A stretch of 64,000 nucleotides of DNA, taken from positions 172,832 to 236,831 of the forward strand of contig NZ_QREG01000006.1 in NCBI RefSeq assembly GCF_003386095.1, written 5' to 3'. The position numbers and the translations under genes are program-made. The notes below the pieces were generated by a model. The model searched no databases. It was not told where the DNA came from and saw only the letters and a program-made list of their open reading frames with translations. Of this stretch, positions 27,334 to 36,721 are shown one piece after another. Within the stretch, counting starts at the first letter, position 1. Each line of letters begins with the position of its first letter. The DNA comes from Marinoscillum furvescens DSM 4134 (GTDB lineage Bacteria; Bacteroidota; Bacteroidia; Cytophagales; Cyclobacteriaceae).

Positions 27334-29510
27334 TGTTTTATAAACCGAATGTTTTCTACTGCGGTAGCCGAGTGTACCTGTAGGCAATATACACCTTGTG
27401 GCAGGTGTGCCACATCTAGTTTCCCATTGGTGGCAAACTGCCCCTGACCGTAAGTCTTTCCAGACATGTCTAGTATCCTGAAGGTCCCCTCAGATCGGTT
27501 GATCACAAAGGAGTCGTGTACAGGATTAGGAGCAACCTGCAGCTTCCCCATTCCAGCAGGAGCATTCAGCACCTCGGCGGTAGCCACCTTTTTGGAACGC
27601 GCTATTTCTGTACTGAAGTTAAATACCTGCAGTGCCAGAGAAGTCAGGTGACCACCATTGTCAGGAAAAGTCAGCTCTACGGTATTCTCTGCCTTTAAAA
27701 CATCATGAGGCACCGGCACTTCGATCACTCCAAAGAAACGATCGCGTGTTTTTTGATCAAACCCTCTCCAGTCATCTGGCACCTCCACTTTAGCGCCATT
27801 GATCAACAACGTAGGCTTCAGGCTCTGCCCATGGTCACGCCCCAGCCCCAGCCGAAGGATTGCTTCACCATGTTCGGTCAGCTGTACATTGCTAAACACA
27901 TAGGTTTGCTTTGCATTGGCGCTAATCGGCTGAAAGTACTGATCGGCAAAGTAGGTCGTTTCGTTGTTCTCCTCAGTCAGGGTAACCTCTTCGGCAAACT
28001 CGTATTTGAGCAGCGCTGTAGCCTGATTTTTAATGGTAAGCTGATCTATGGCCTCTGTATAGTAGGTGGTGTCCAGCACAGGCACTTCGTTGGCATCTGC
28101 ATACAGGTGTTTTACGGTGAGTTTTTGCAGGGTTTTGTCTGAAATCCCCTGTAGGTTGAGCACTACATCTGTATCTGCATGCTCCAGCGTATTGATGAGC
28201 ACAAACAGGTTTTTTCCGTCCACATAGCCATCCACCTGCACATCGGGATCGGTGGCATAGGTATCTATGCGTGTACCATTTAGCTCTACCCAAAACTGAA
28301 AAAACTTGAGCAGGTGTGTGTAGATATAGCCTCCATGTGCAGGCTCTCCGGGCAGCTCTCCCAGTTCGCGCATCAGGCGTGCCTGGTAGCCATTATACTC
28401 GGCACCGGCAGGTTTGGCCCAGTTGGCTTTTAGCAAAAAGAAAGGAATGGAATGTACAATCTGATCCTGACGCTCCAGTATTTGCATAAACATGGAGTTG
28501 AACGAACGCAGGTTGTACCAATCTTCACGCTCCAGGTATGGACTATTGTCTTCACACCCACTACACAAAAATCCGTACTCACTAACCGACCAGGGCTTGG
28601 TCTCCCCCAGCCTGAGGTAGCTGTAGTGATTGATCATGTCCATGATCGCCTGCATGTTGCTACCACTCCGGTAGGTCATCGCCTCCATCTGATCTACCCC
28701 TTCTGGCGCATTGTCATACAGGTGAAAGGAAAAGAAGTCCATGTTTTCGCCAGCCACATCTATAAACATCTTCCAGTTGTTGCGCCAGTGGTTAAAGTCG
28801 GACGCTTCAAACATTGGGTGTGCAGCAGAGTAGCCACCCACCATTACCTCAGGGTTCAGTTCTTTCACACGCTGCGCCACCACATTATGAAACCTGGCAA
28901 TTTCGGTTCGAGTGGTATTTAGTTTATTGGCCTTTACAAAAGGCTCATTCAGGACCTCAAGAAACCTGGGCTTCACCTTACCAGTGCTCCCTCCAGTGCC
29001 AAAAAACTTATCGAGATAGTGGGTATAAAACTCAGCCGTAGCCTCATGTCCCGCATAGACCAGGTCATTTCTGGTAGCCTGTCCATGTGGATACATGTGC
29101 TCCTGCCCTCCGATCATCATGTTGCTGTAGCGGTGCTCCAGTGAATGTATTTTTGTTTTGTTTGCGTACCCATTTTTGGTATTTACGGCGCGCTCCGACA
29201 TATAATCCACCGAAGGCCACCCTGCTTTATTCGGATCTTCTTTGGTGTTGTTCCACTCCCACACGATGCCTCCATTGTTTCTGCCGGCATATACGTCGTA
29301 GCCTTCGTACAAGTCTATCTTTTGCTGATCGCTCTCCCACTCATTGCCATCTATGTCTTCATGAAAGATGATGTGCCTGGAGCGGTCAAAGTCCGCATAG
29401 CCATTGACAGCATGTTTGACATGCACATTCACGTCTACGGTATCTTGCGCCTGAGTCTGTAGCCCCAGGCACACACTCCCGAGCAGCATCAGGGTATATC
29501 GTTTCTGCAT
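27330..29510 (-). CDS. GH86 beta-agarase/beta-porphyranase with T9SS sorting domain
   Basis: 726 aa. Signal peptide ends QTQAQD (~22). The GH86 barrel spans ~25-400, with acid/base Glu189 in RFLEVLNEP and nucleophile Glu311 in WSVSEYGFL; other family segments are NNGGIVWEWNNT and ENMDFFSFHLYDN. Two beta-sandwich regions follow (~410-650), and the last ~75 residues (VAPNPVHDSFVI, LDMSGKTYGQG, NIRFIKQ) are a T9SS C-terminal domain. The enzyme should be an extracellular endo-hydrolase of agar or porphyran; sequence alone does not separate the two activities. It is the first gene of a two-gene operon with GH117. Confidence 0.93.
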   Translation of the reverse strand: MQKRYTLMLLGSVCLGLQTQAQDTVDVNVHVKHAVNGYADFDRSRHIIFHEDIDGNEWESDQQKIDLYEGYDVYAGRNNGGIVWEWNNTKEDPNKAGWPSVDYMSERAVNTKNGYANKTKIHSLEHRYSNMMIGGQEHMYPHGQATRNDLVYAGHEATAEFYTHYLDKFFGTGGSTGKVKPRFLEVLNEPFVKANKLNTTRTEIARFHNVVAQRVKELNPEVMVGGYSAAHPMFEASDFNHWRNNWKMFIDVAGENMDFFSFHLYDNAPEGVDQMEAMTYRSGSNMQAIMDMINHYSYLRLGETKPWSVSEYGFLCSGCEDNSPYLEREDWYNLRSFNSMFMQILERQDQIVHSIPFFLLKANWAKPAGAEYNGYQARLMRELGELPGEPAHGGYIYTHLLKFFQFWVELNGTRIDTYATDPDVQVDGYVDGKNLFVLINTLEHADTDVVLNLQGISDKTLQKLTVKHLYADANEVPVLDTTYYTEAIDQLTIKNQATALLKYEFAEEVTLTEENNETTYFADQYFQPISANAKQTYVFSNVQLTEHGEAILRLGLGRDHGQSLKPTLLINGAKVEVPDDWRGFDQKTRDRFFGVIEVPVPHDVLKAENTVELTFPDNGGHLTSLALQVFNFSTEIARSKKVATAEVLNAPAGMGKLQVAPNPVHDSFVINRSEGTFRILDMSGKTYGQGQFATNGKLDVAHLPQGVYCLQVHSATAVENIRFIKQ

Positions 29511-29713
29511 CGTTTCTGGTTTTAATTCTGTGATTAATAAGCTTTAATCAACATTAACCAATCCAGTCTCCAACATAAGGAGTAACAACTAGACAGGAAC
29601 TCAACAACGAAATAACACCCCCTTTCTAAAGGCATATGACCACTTTTGGTTGGCTACCTCCCGGCTATTTCCAGTCACGAAGCTTAAAGTAGTTTAGCGG
29701 GTTGTTGAGTTGC

Positions 29714-31894
29714 TTACTTCACCACCATACGAGTACGCGCCTGTCCTGCAGCGCTCGTTATCTGCACAACGTAGACACCACCTGGCAAAGGTGACACACC
29801 CAGTTGGACGGTATGCTTGGCAGCATCCAATTTTACCGGTACGGCCAGTGCATTGCCAGCCAGATCATACACCCTTACCTCCTGCATGGAAGCAAACATT
29901 GGCTCGAGCAACCTGACATTTACCTGATCATGTGCAGGAGTAGGATATACACTGAGTGCCTGGCTTTTGGGCACCGCCAATACATCTGTAGGCTGGTTTG
30001 GATTCACGATAGAGATGTCGGATAGTGTATCCGCATACACCTCCTGTGATTGTTGGCTGGTCATCTTCACAATCACCTGGTAGTTTTCTCCTGTCGCGAG
30101 TGCCGAATCAGCAAAAATGCTTCTGGTGAGCGTACGAGCACCCAATCGCTCTTCACGCAGCTTCTCTGCCTTTGGCTCATAGTTTTCGTCGGTAAGGGTC
30201 AAACTTATATCCACATCTTCTTCTGAACCATATTCAAAAGTCACCGACACCACTGGTATGTCTTCCACCAGCTCTACTTCGGCATTGGTCACCAACATGT
30301 GCGGTTTAATGGGTTCAGCTACGGTAAATGGCGCATTACTAATGGCATGAACGGCCTGCTGCCAGTTAGAGCCTACCGGTCGGATGTGGGCTTTGAAATA
30401 GTATCCAGCTCCCGGAGTGGTCGGACTATTTACCGGAAGGTTTAGGGTCACTACTCCGCGTCCAGAAACAGGCTCGGAGGTAGCTGCTCCCAGCCACTTA
30501 TTGTTGGGGTCTCTGATTTCCCCACTGATCTCCATAGGTCCATCTGCTTCATAGCGTACTTGCACGGCGTAGCCCGTAGAGGTGGGTTCTAGCCGTGTGG
30601 GCAGCATATCGCCAAAGACTTTGTTTTCCAGGGGCTCTTCCTCTGGAGTAAACCGTAGCGTATCAGTTGAAAGCACCTCCCCTTCATCTTCGAGCCGTGC
30701 AATCATCACGTAGGTCTTACCTGCCTCGAAAGACTCATAAAAAGTCTCATTAACGTGGTAGGAATGTACCCCTGCAGGTACCTTGGCTGACGAACGAAAG
30801 AAGCTCTTCCCTGATTCACGTAACAGCTCTGTAGTAACCCTGGCTTCCTTTGCCAGTGAGTAGATGAGGGTTTTGTCCAATTGGTCTCCGGCATAAGTCG
30901 GTGCCTCTGGCTGGTGAAAGGCTATGGCATTGTTTTGATCATTGAACACGCTGGCATCCACGTCTACCAACTGCCAACTTCGCACCCAGTCGTAGGTCAC
31001 AGCGCGCTGCTCTTTGGTACGAAATTCATCCTCAAACATGTAAGCCTCAGGCTTAGGGTTTCCGGCATTGTTTTCATCGCTACCCCATGTGTAAGTTTCC
31101 ATCACAATGATCACCGGCATGGGTAGGTTAAAATTCCGTGTGGGCGTGATCGTTCCAAAAGCTCTTCCATTGAGGTAAAACTCGGCTTCATTGGCATTTT
31201 TCCACCACATGCCTACGGTATTGAAGTCCAGCGGCCCTTCCAGCGGCTGAGACTTCACCCCACTCTTGGTGGACTCGTAGGGCAGGCTCACGCAGTTTCC
31301 ACCTTCAGATTTGAAAGGTTTGGCGTGTGAGTTTACATTCTGATGGAAGTTAAAGCCTGTAGTATTGGCACCAGGACCATCATAGCTCATGTTTTCGATG
31401 ATATCCAGCTCCGTGTGGTACTTTTCGTCGCAAATGTCTGAGCTGGTCTTTCGGGAGTTCATAAACACCCCGCTGCCCATCGGGAAGTTACTAGCCTTGA
31501 GTCGCACCTCGAAATAGCCGTAAGTTGCCAAAGCTCGGGTATCCATACCCCCACCAGCAAAAAGATAAGTCCGATCGCCTTTGGTAAACTGCTCATCTTC
31601 ATAATACCACATAGGGTTCATGGTGAGAAAGTAATTATTGGTTTTTGGGTCGTGAACCACCTCATGGATCCGCTTGTCAAAGGCAGAGGTACGGTCCCAG
31701 GAGTCCCCTTTGTCAAACACGCGCCATTTCTCCGTATCAGGACTATTGGCGTCAAACTCATCTGACATGGCGGGTATTTTGATCCAAACCTTCCCCGCTG
31801 GTGGAGCTGGTGGTTGTGACACGCCAGGTATTGCTACCAAAATCATCAGCAGCGCGAAACATGAAACAAGCAGTGGTCTGATCAATGAATTCAT
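29714..31894 (-). CDS. GH16 beta-agarase/porphyranase-like endo-hydrolase with T9SS sorting domain
   Basis: 726 aa. Signal peptide ends AIPGVSQ (~27). The GH16 jelly roll (~35-320) has the catalytic ExDxxE motif ELDIIE with Glu162, Asp164 and Glu167, and the strand TYGYFEVRLKASNFPMGSG. Three Ig/FN3-like modules follow (~365-640), one containing YYFKAHIRPVGSNWQ, a phrase that recurs in the CBM6 protein at 39.6 kb. A T9SS sorting domain ends the protein (VYPTPAHDQVNVRL, TRMVVK). Expected action: extracellular endo-cleavage of beta-1,4-galactan in agar or porphyran. It is a single-gene unit between the GH86 and GH2 operons. Confidence 0.9.
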   Translation of the reverse strand: MNSLIRPLLVSCFALLMILVAIPGVSQPPAPPAGKVWIKIPAMSDEFDANSPDTEKWRVFDKGDSWDRTSAFDKRIHEVVHDPKTNNYFLTMNPMWYYEDEQFTKGDRTYLFAGGGMDTRALATYGYFEVRLKASNFPMGSGVFMNSRKTSSDICDEKYHTELDIIENMSYDGPGANTTGFNFHQNVNSHAKPFKSEGGNCVSLPYESTKSGVKSQPLEGPLDFNTVGMWWKNANEAEFYLNGRAFGTITPTRNFNLPMPVIIVMETYTWGSDENNAGNPKPEAYMFEDEFRTKEQRAVTYDWVRSWQLVDVDASVFNDQNNAIAFHQPEAPTYAGDQLDKTLIYSLAKEARVTTELLRESGKSFFRSSAKVPAGVHSYHVNETFYESFEAGKTYVMIARLEDEGEVLSTDTLRFTPEEEPLENKVFGDMLPTRLEPTSTGYAVQVRYEADGPMEISGEIRDPNNKWLGAATSEPVSGRGVVTLNLPVNSPTTPGAGYYFKAHIRPVGSNWQQAVHAISNAPFTVAEPIKPHMLVTNAEVELVEDIPVVSVTFEYGSEEDVDISLTLTDENYEPKAEKLREERLGARTLTRSIFADSALATGENYQVIVKMTSQQSQEVYADTLSDISIVNPNQPTDVLAVPKSQALSVYPTPAHDQVNVRLLEPMFASMQEVRVYDLAGNALAVPVKLDAAKHTVQLGVSPLPGGVYVVQITSAAGQARTRMVVK

Positions 31895-31953
31895 TTAATA
31901 GTTGGTTTTGGTTTAGTGTATCAGAAAAAAAGAAAAGCTAATCATTCGGCCCT

Positions 31954-31984
31954 CAAAACAGCACGGTGGTTTTGTGCTGTTTTG
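31954..31984 (-). terminator. Rho-independent terminator after the ADH-esterase-GH2 operon
   Basis: Stem CAAAACAGCAC / GTGCTGTTTTG with a 9-nt loop. On the minus strand the descending arm ends in TTTTG; it lies 44 nt after the GH2 stop. Confidence 0.75.
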
Positions 31985-32027
31985 GTCACCAAACAATTAG
32001 CCCCCGTTATTGAATAGAAAATACCAA

Positions 32028-34511
32028 TCAACGTCCAGGCACTACCGAAGCAGAAGCAAGCCCCTCACCTCTGGCACTGACCTGAATCGTACCCGGATCC
32101 GTCACCCGCACAATGGCCAATGCCCGGCCCAAACTCGTAGTAACTGATGATTTGTAGTGGTTCTCCACATTGTATTCGGAGCCATTGTCTACCGCTATCA
32201 GCTCACCTCCCGTTACTTCAAAGCTGACCGAACGTTCCACGTGCCTCACAGGCTGACCCGCCGCATCCATTAGCTGCACGGTAACAAAGGCGAGCTCTCC
32301 CTTTTCGTAGGTATTTTTGTTCTGATCCAAACTAATCACTGATGGTGAACCAGCGGTTGTAAGCGTATACTCCGACACCTGCTTGCCCGACGAATACCCG
32401 ATAGCCTTGAGGGTACCAGACGCATAGGGCACCAACCATTTGATGATGTTGTCATCGGCAAAATCGGCAAGTGCTTGCTTGCCCAGGCTTCGCTCATTGA
32501 GGAAAAGCTCTACTTCTTCTGCATTGGTATAGACCTGCACAATCATGTCTTGATTTTCTTCAAAATTCCAGTGCTGCTCTACGTGCTGATACCACTCCCA
32601 GCGACGCAGCGCAGGCCAAATAGGGGCTTTTTTGAGTTGAAACTCAAACTGCCATCCCTTTTCTGGATCAAAAGAATATTCTGATTTACTAGCCGGGGTT
32701 ACTACCATGTAGGTCTTTGGTGCCGGCACCCAAAGCGTCTCAAAAAAGTGCCCTCGTGGTGTTTTAAAGCCTGCATAATCGAAGAAAGCAATCTCCAGTC
32801 CTTTACGGGGCCAGGGCCCGGCCTCTCCCAGGTAGGCAAAGCCCGTCCAGGCAAACATACCCGCTACAAAATCCCGGCTATTGACAGCTTTCCATTCGGT
32901 GTAGTCACCCCAGTTTTCCGAACCAATGATTTTCATGTCCGGGTAGGTTTCATGCGCAGCATCATAGCTCATCTGGCGGTAGTTGAACCCAAGCACATCC
33001 ACCGCATCAGCATAGCCGCTCACCGCCGCTACAGACGGGCGCACACTCCCACAGGTGATGGCACGGGTGGTATCCAGCTCTCGCACCCAGGCGGCCAGCT
33101 GCTGAGCTACTGTAGCCAGGGTGTCCTTGCCTTGTGTCACCTCATCAAATGCTGCTTTTACAGTTTCTGGATCAAAATTGGGTGCTTCGCCGTAAGCATT
33201 TATCCCCTGATTGACCTGGTGGTACGCTTTGCTGTAGTCAGGAAAAGTCCACTCTATCTCATTGCCAATGCTCCACATGATCACCGATGGGTGGTTGTAA
33301 TCCCGACGGATGAGGTCTTTGAGGTCACGCTCAGCCCACTCATGAAAATATTCGCTGTAACCGGCAGCTAATTCACCTTTGGCGGCATTGTCGCCGATGT
33401 AGTTCAGGTTTTTGCCTTTGGGCACATGCCACTCGTCAAAAAACTCATCCATGACGAGCACTCCTAGCTCATCGCAGAGGTCAAGCAAATCCACCGAGTG
33501 CGGATTGTGTGACATTCGGATGGCATTTACACCGATGGACTGCAACTTACGCACGCGATACTCCCAGGCCGAGCGTGGTACTGCAGCACCCAATGCACCT
33601 GCATCATGGTGCAGGTTTACACCCTTGATCTTTACCTGCTTGCCATTGAGCAGAAAGCCCCGGTCGGCAGTAAACGCAATGTCTCGCACACCAAATCGAA
33701 CAGCTTTTTCATCTACCAGCTCTTCTCCATTATAAACCTTCACCACAGCATCGTACAGGTGAGGACTTTCCAAATCCCAAAGTTTAGGGTTGTCAAGCTT
33801 GATAGTGGCATTTCCATCCTGGTCCAGCGCTTTACTGGCTACTTCTAATCCTTCATCGTTGAGAATCGTCACGTGGGCTGTGGTTTCAGGGCTCGCGCCG
33901 TTGAGCTGCACAGCGAGATTTACATTGGCACTGCTGCTGCTTACCTCAGAGGTGTTTACGCGAACGCCCCAGTGGGCCACGTGTGTAGGCTGAAGCTTTA
34001 CGAGACGTACATCACGGTAAATCCCCGAACCAGTGTACCACCTGGTGTCAGCGTAAGCCGAGTGATCTACATTTACCACGATTTCGTTAGGCTCGTCTAC
34101 ATTCACATAAACGGTGAGATCATAAGCAAAACTGCTGTAGCCATTGGGTCTAAAACCCAGCAGCTGACCATTAATCCAAACCTGTGAGTTGCAATACACT
34201 CCATCAAACTCCAAACGAATGACTTTACCCGCATCTGCTGGCGCAGGTGTATATGTCTTTCGATACCACCCCACACCTCCGGGAACAAACCCCGTACTGG
34301 CAGCTGTATTTTCTTCCTTATACCCTTCACGTATACTCCAGTCGTGTGGCAGGTCCACCTGCTTCCATTCTACGGATGGATCCTGTGGGCTCTCTAAAGT
34401 GCCCAGGTAAAACTGCCAGTCCTGATTGAAATCGAGGGTTTCGCGTGTGTTTTGTGCTTGCTGGCACCTTACCAATGCCAGTACTGCGAAAAGGTAAATG
34501 AGTCGCTTCAT
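32028..34511 (-). CDS. GH2 beta-galactosidase-family lipoprotein
   Basis: 827 aa. The short signal MKRLIYLFAVLALVRC places a lipid cysteine at 16. GH2 order is visible: jelly-roll sugar-binding domain (~25-175; DFNQDWQFYLG, DLPHDWS, GVGWYRKTY), immunoglobulin-like domain (~178-280), TIM barrel (~283-590) with acid/base Glu418 in SIGNEIEW and nucleophile Glu532 in IIGSENWGDY, then C-terminal DUF4982/Big-like domains to 827. It should remove terminal beta-D-galactose from oligo-agars or oligo-porphyrans. It overlaps the esterase gene by 4 nt. Membership in an operon with the ADH suggests action on 6-O-methylgalactose-bearing or derived oligomers (inference). Confidence 0.92.
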   Translation of the reverse strand: MKRLIYLFAVLALVRCQQAQNTRETLDFNQDWQFYLGTLESPQDPSVEWKQVDLPHDWSIREGYKEENTAASTGFVPGGVGWYRKTYTPAPADAGKVIRLEFDGVYCNSQVWINGQLLGFRPNGYSSFAYDLTVYVNVDEPNEIVVNVDHSAYADTRWYTGSGIYRDVRLVKLQPTHVAHWGVRVNTSEVSSSSANVNLAVQLNGASPETTAHVTILNDEGLEVASKALDQDGNATIKLDNPKLWDLESPHLYDAVVKVYNGEELVDEKAVRFGVRDIAFTADRGFLLNGKQVKIKGVNLHHDAGALGAAVPRSAWEYRVRKLQSIGVNAIRMSHNPHSVDLLDLCDELGVLVMDEFFDEWHVPKGKNLNYIGDNAAKGELAAGYSEYFHEWAERDLKDLIRRDYNHPSVIMWSIGNEIEWTFPDYSKAYHQVNQGINAYGEAPNFDPETVKAAFDEVTQGKDTLATVAQQLAAWVRELDTTRAITCGSVRPSVAAVSGYADAVDVLGFNYRQMSYDAAHETYPDMKIIGSENWGDYTEWKAVNSRDFVAGMFAWTGFAYLGEAGPWPRKGLEIAFFDYAGFKTPRGHFFETLWVPAPKTYMVVTPASKSEYSFDPEKGWQFEFQLKKAPIWPALRRWEWYQHVEQHWNFEENQDMIVQVYTNAEEVELFLNERSLGKQALADFADDNIIKWLVPYASGTLKAIGYSSGKQVSEYTLTTAGSPSVISLDQNKNTYEKGELAFVTVQLMDAAGQPVRHVERSVSFEVTGGELIAVDNGSEYNVENHYKSSVTTSLGRALAIVRVTDPGTIQVSARGEGLASASVVPGR

Positions 34512-35314
34512 GTGTGAAGGTTTTGATCAAAAAAAGTTAAAGTCTTTGCTAAATGCTCTTGCCAGTAGGGCCACTCATGACCACCAGCGAACTCTTCATA
34601 AGTGTGTGGTATTGCAGCCTGCTGTAGTTGTTGGTGCAAGGTGCGGTTGCCCGTGATGAGTTCGTCATCCACACCACAGTCAAACCGCAAGGCGGGTAGC
34701 CGATCACGATTAGCCGTTATCGAATCGATCACGTTTGGTGTATCACAATTGGCCGTGTACTCATCTAAAGGCTCCTCTACGAAAAACTTCATTTCATCGA
34801 GCACAGTAATGGAGCTATGACCGGAGATGGCTTTGAATTTTTCTGGAAAACGGCTACCCAGTGACAATGCGCCATAGCCTCCCATCGAAAGGCCGCCAAT
34901 ACAGAGCTCGGAGCTAGCATCTGCCTGAGGTATGTTTTCGCGTATAGCCAGCGGCACATCTTCTACAATCCATCGATCGAAATGCTTGCCCTGATGCCCA
35001 AAATAAGCAGACCCATCTCCCCATAGCCCGTCGGAAGGCATGGCCAGAATCATGGGCCGAATTTCTTCATCATGAATCATCCGCTGGGCAGTAAGATGCG
35101 CCTGCCCTTTCATGCCCCAAATCCACGCGCTTCCGTACACCCCATGCAGCAAAATGCAGATAGGAAGTCCTGTGGTACCTTCAGGCACCTCGGGCACAAA
35201 CACACACAAATCCCCTCTTCCTGCCAGGTTGGGGGTTTTAATGGTCATAAAGCGCAAGCCATCGCGTTCGTTTTCCGGGTCGGATAGCTCTATGGTTCTA
35301 AAACTTGAGTTCAT
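34508..35314 (-). CDS. Esterase of the D / S-formylglutathione-hydrolase-like family, cytoplasmic
   Basis: 268 aa without a signal peptide. Alpha/beta-hydrolase with nucleophile Ser143 in GGLSMGGYGAL, acid Asp216 or Asp217 in FDCGVDDEL, and His246 in GGHEWPYW; ILLHGVYGSAW forms the oxyanion region. The family covers CE1 esterases and S-formylglutathione hydrolases. It lies between a class III-like zinc ADH and a GH2, overlapping the GH2 start (ATGA) and starting 9 nt after the ADH stop. Next to an ADH and a formaldehyde-releasing P450, a thiol-formyl hydrolase is attractive, but a sugar O-acyl esterase is equally possible. Confidence 0.82.
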   Translation of the reverse strand: MNSSFRTIELSDPENERDGLRFMTIKTPNLAGRGDLCVFVPEVPEGTTGLPICILLHGVYGSAWIWGMKGQAHLTAQRMIHDEEIRPMILAMPSDGLWGDGSAYFGHQGKHFDRWIVEDVPLAIRENIPQADASSELCIGGLSMGGYGALSLGSRFPEKFKAISGHSSITVLDEMKFFVEEPLDEYTANCDTPNVIDSITANRDRLPALRFDCGVDDELITGNRTLHQQLQQAAIPHTYEEFAGGHEWPYWQEHLAKTLTFFDQNLHT

Positions 35315-35323
35315 GACTTTGGA

Positions 35324-36436
35324 TTAAAATACAACAACACCTTTGGCATTAACGCCGCTCAGCATATCATCAAACCCTTGCTGAAGGTCGTCCAATGAGT
35401 AAGTTCTGGTGATCATCTGGTCGAGCAGAAGTTCACCTTTGTGGTAGAGACTCATGAGCTTGGGAAAGTCCACCTGTGGTCGACATTTTCCGTAGAGCGG
35501 ATTGATGTACAGCTTGTCCCACTCAAATAGCCGCATGTCTATGGTGATTTCTTCTTCTATGCCACTCACCTGCACCGCCGTACCGGCATTGCGCACCATC
35601 GCCAAAGGAGCTGCCCCCAAAGCGGGGATGGCCGTACATTCAAAGGCATAATCAGCTCCTCGCCCTCCGGTCATTGCTTTTACTTTTTCGGCTGCTGCCA
35701 AAAGGCCCTTATCTGCCTTATCTGCCAGCAACTTATGGGTTGCCCCAAACTGTGCCGCCAGGTCTAGTTTATTTTCATTAATGTCTATCGCGATGATTTT
35801 TGCCGCTCCTGAGATGCGTGCCGCCTGGATCACATTGAGCCCTACACCCCCACAGCCGAGCACTACCACTGAGCTACCTGCTGCCACTTTTGCACTGTTG
35901 ACCACCGATCCGTAGCCAGTCATCACCCCACAGCTCACAATACTGGCTGCTGCATAATTCAGGTTTTCTGCAGACACCTTTACCACAGCAGAAGATTTTA
36001 CTAAAGCAAATTCACTAAGGGTACCGAGATTAAAAGACCGCTCGATGGCTTTGCCTTGCCACTGCGTACCCTCCAGATGCGCATGACCAGGCGTATAGCC
36101 ATTTCCCCCTGCTACCACAGGAGAATGATTTTCACAAATGTGCTGATTGCCTTCCTGACACTGAAAACACGTCATACACGGCGTGGCCCAGTTGAGAATC
36201 ACCGCATCATCTACCTGCACTTCACTCACGTCAGCACCAACAGCTTCTACCACTCCGGCTCCTTCATGGCCTATGACGATCGGCTTGCCCCAGTTGAGCG
36301 AGTCATAATCGGTATGACAAAGTCCGGCAGCTTTCACACGTACCAGCACCTCATCGGGCTGTGGATCGTGCACCTGCACCGTATCTATCTGAAAGGCGCC
36401 ATCTCCTGTGGCTATTGCTGACTTGGCTTGTATCAT
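35324..36436 (-). CDS. Zinc-dependent alcohol dehydrogenase, class III-like; candidate formaldehyde detoxification enzyme
   Basis: 370 aa from ATG 36436 (MIQAKSAIATGDG); a longer frame to 36469 adds only an unlikely basic leader. Catalytic zinc ligands Cys40 and His57 (AAGLCHTDYD, VIGHEGAG) and structural zinc cysteines 87, 90, 93 and 101 are all present, with the NAD-binding VVVLGCGGVGLNVIQAA. Class III-type ADHs oxidise S-hydroxymethyl thiols formed from formaldehyde. It stands divergent from the P450 operon across 285 nt, so both can be induced together. In marine Flavobacteriia an ADH near the 6-O-methylgalactose demethylase has been linked to formaldehyde removal; the same role here is inference. 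Confidence 0.87.
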   Translation of the reverse strand: MIQAKSAIATGDGAFQIDTVQVHDPQPDEVLVRVKAAGLCHTDYDSLNWGKPIVIGHEGAGVVEAVGADVSEVQVDDAVILNWATPCMTCFQCQEGNQHICENHSPVVAGGNGYTPGHAHLEGTQWQGKAIERSFNLGTLSEFALVKSSAVVKVSAENLNYAAASIVSCGVMTGYGSVVNSAKVAAGSSVVVLGCGGVGLNVIQAARISGAAKIIAIDINENKLDLAAQFGATHKLLADKADKGLLAAAEKVKAMTGGRGADYAFECTAIPALGAAPLAMVRNAGTAVQVSGIEEEITIDMRLFEWDKLYINPLYGKCRPQVDFPKLMSLYHKGELLLDQMITRTYSLDDLQQGFDDMLSGVNAKGVVVF

Positions 36437-36721
36437 CGTATTTCTGTTTTTAGCATTTCGAGGATACACAAAGGTGCTAGCGTATGCTATTTGCGGCTTT
36501 TCCTATCTTGACAAAAGAGTATGCTATTCTGTACAATCTCTTTAATTAATATGTTATTCAATGCATTTAAATGATCCAAATACGGCTTAATCAAACATAA
36601 TAGCATATAAAATCATCAAAATACAGGAAGAACTACCGTTCAAATTCGGCGTGATTTGTTGCTACATTTTATCACGTGGACTCTCAGCGATCTGCTGGTG
36701 TTCACCTAAATAAAAAGCACG
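36437..36721. promoter_or_regulatory. Divergent intergenic region between ADH-esterase-GH2 and P450 operons
   Basis: 285 nt, strongly AT-rich, between two outward-facing gene starts. It must hold both promoters. I see no convincing long palindrome; exact promoter boxes cannot be fixed by eye. Confidence 0.5.
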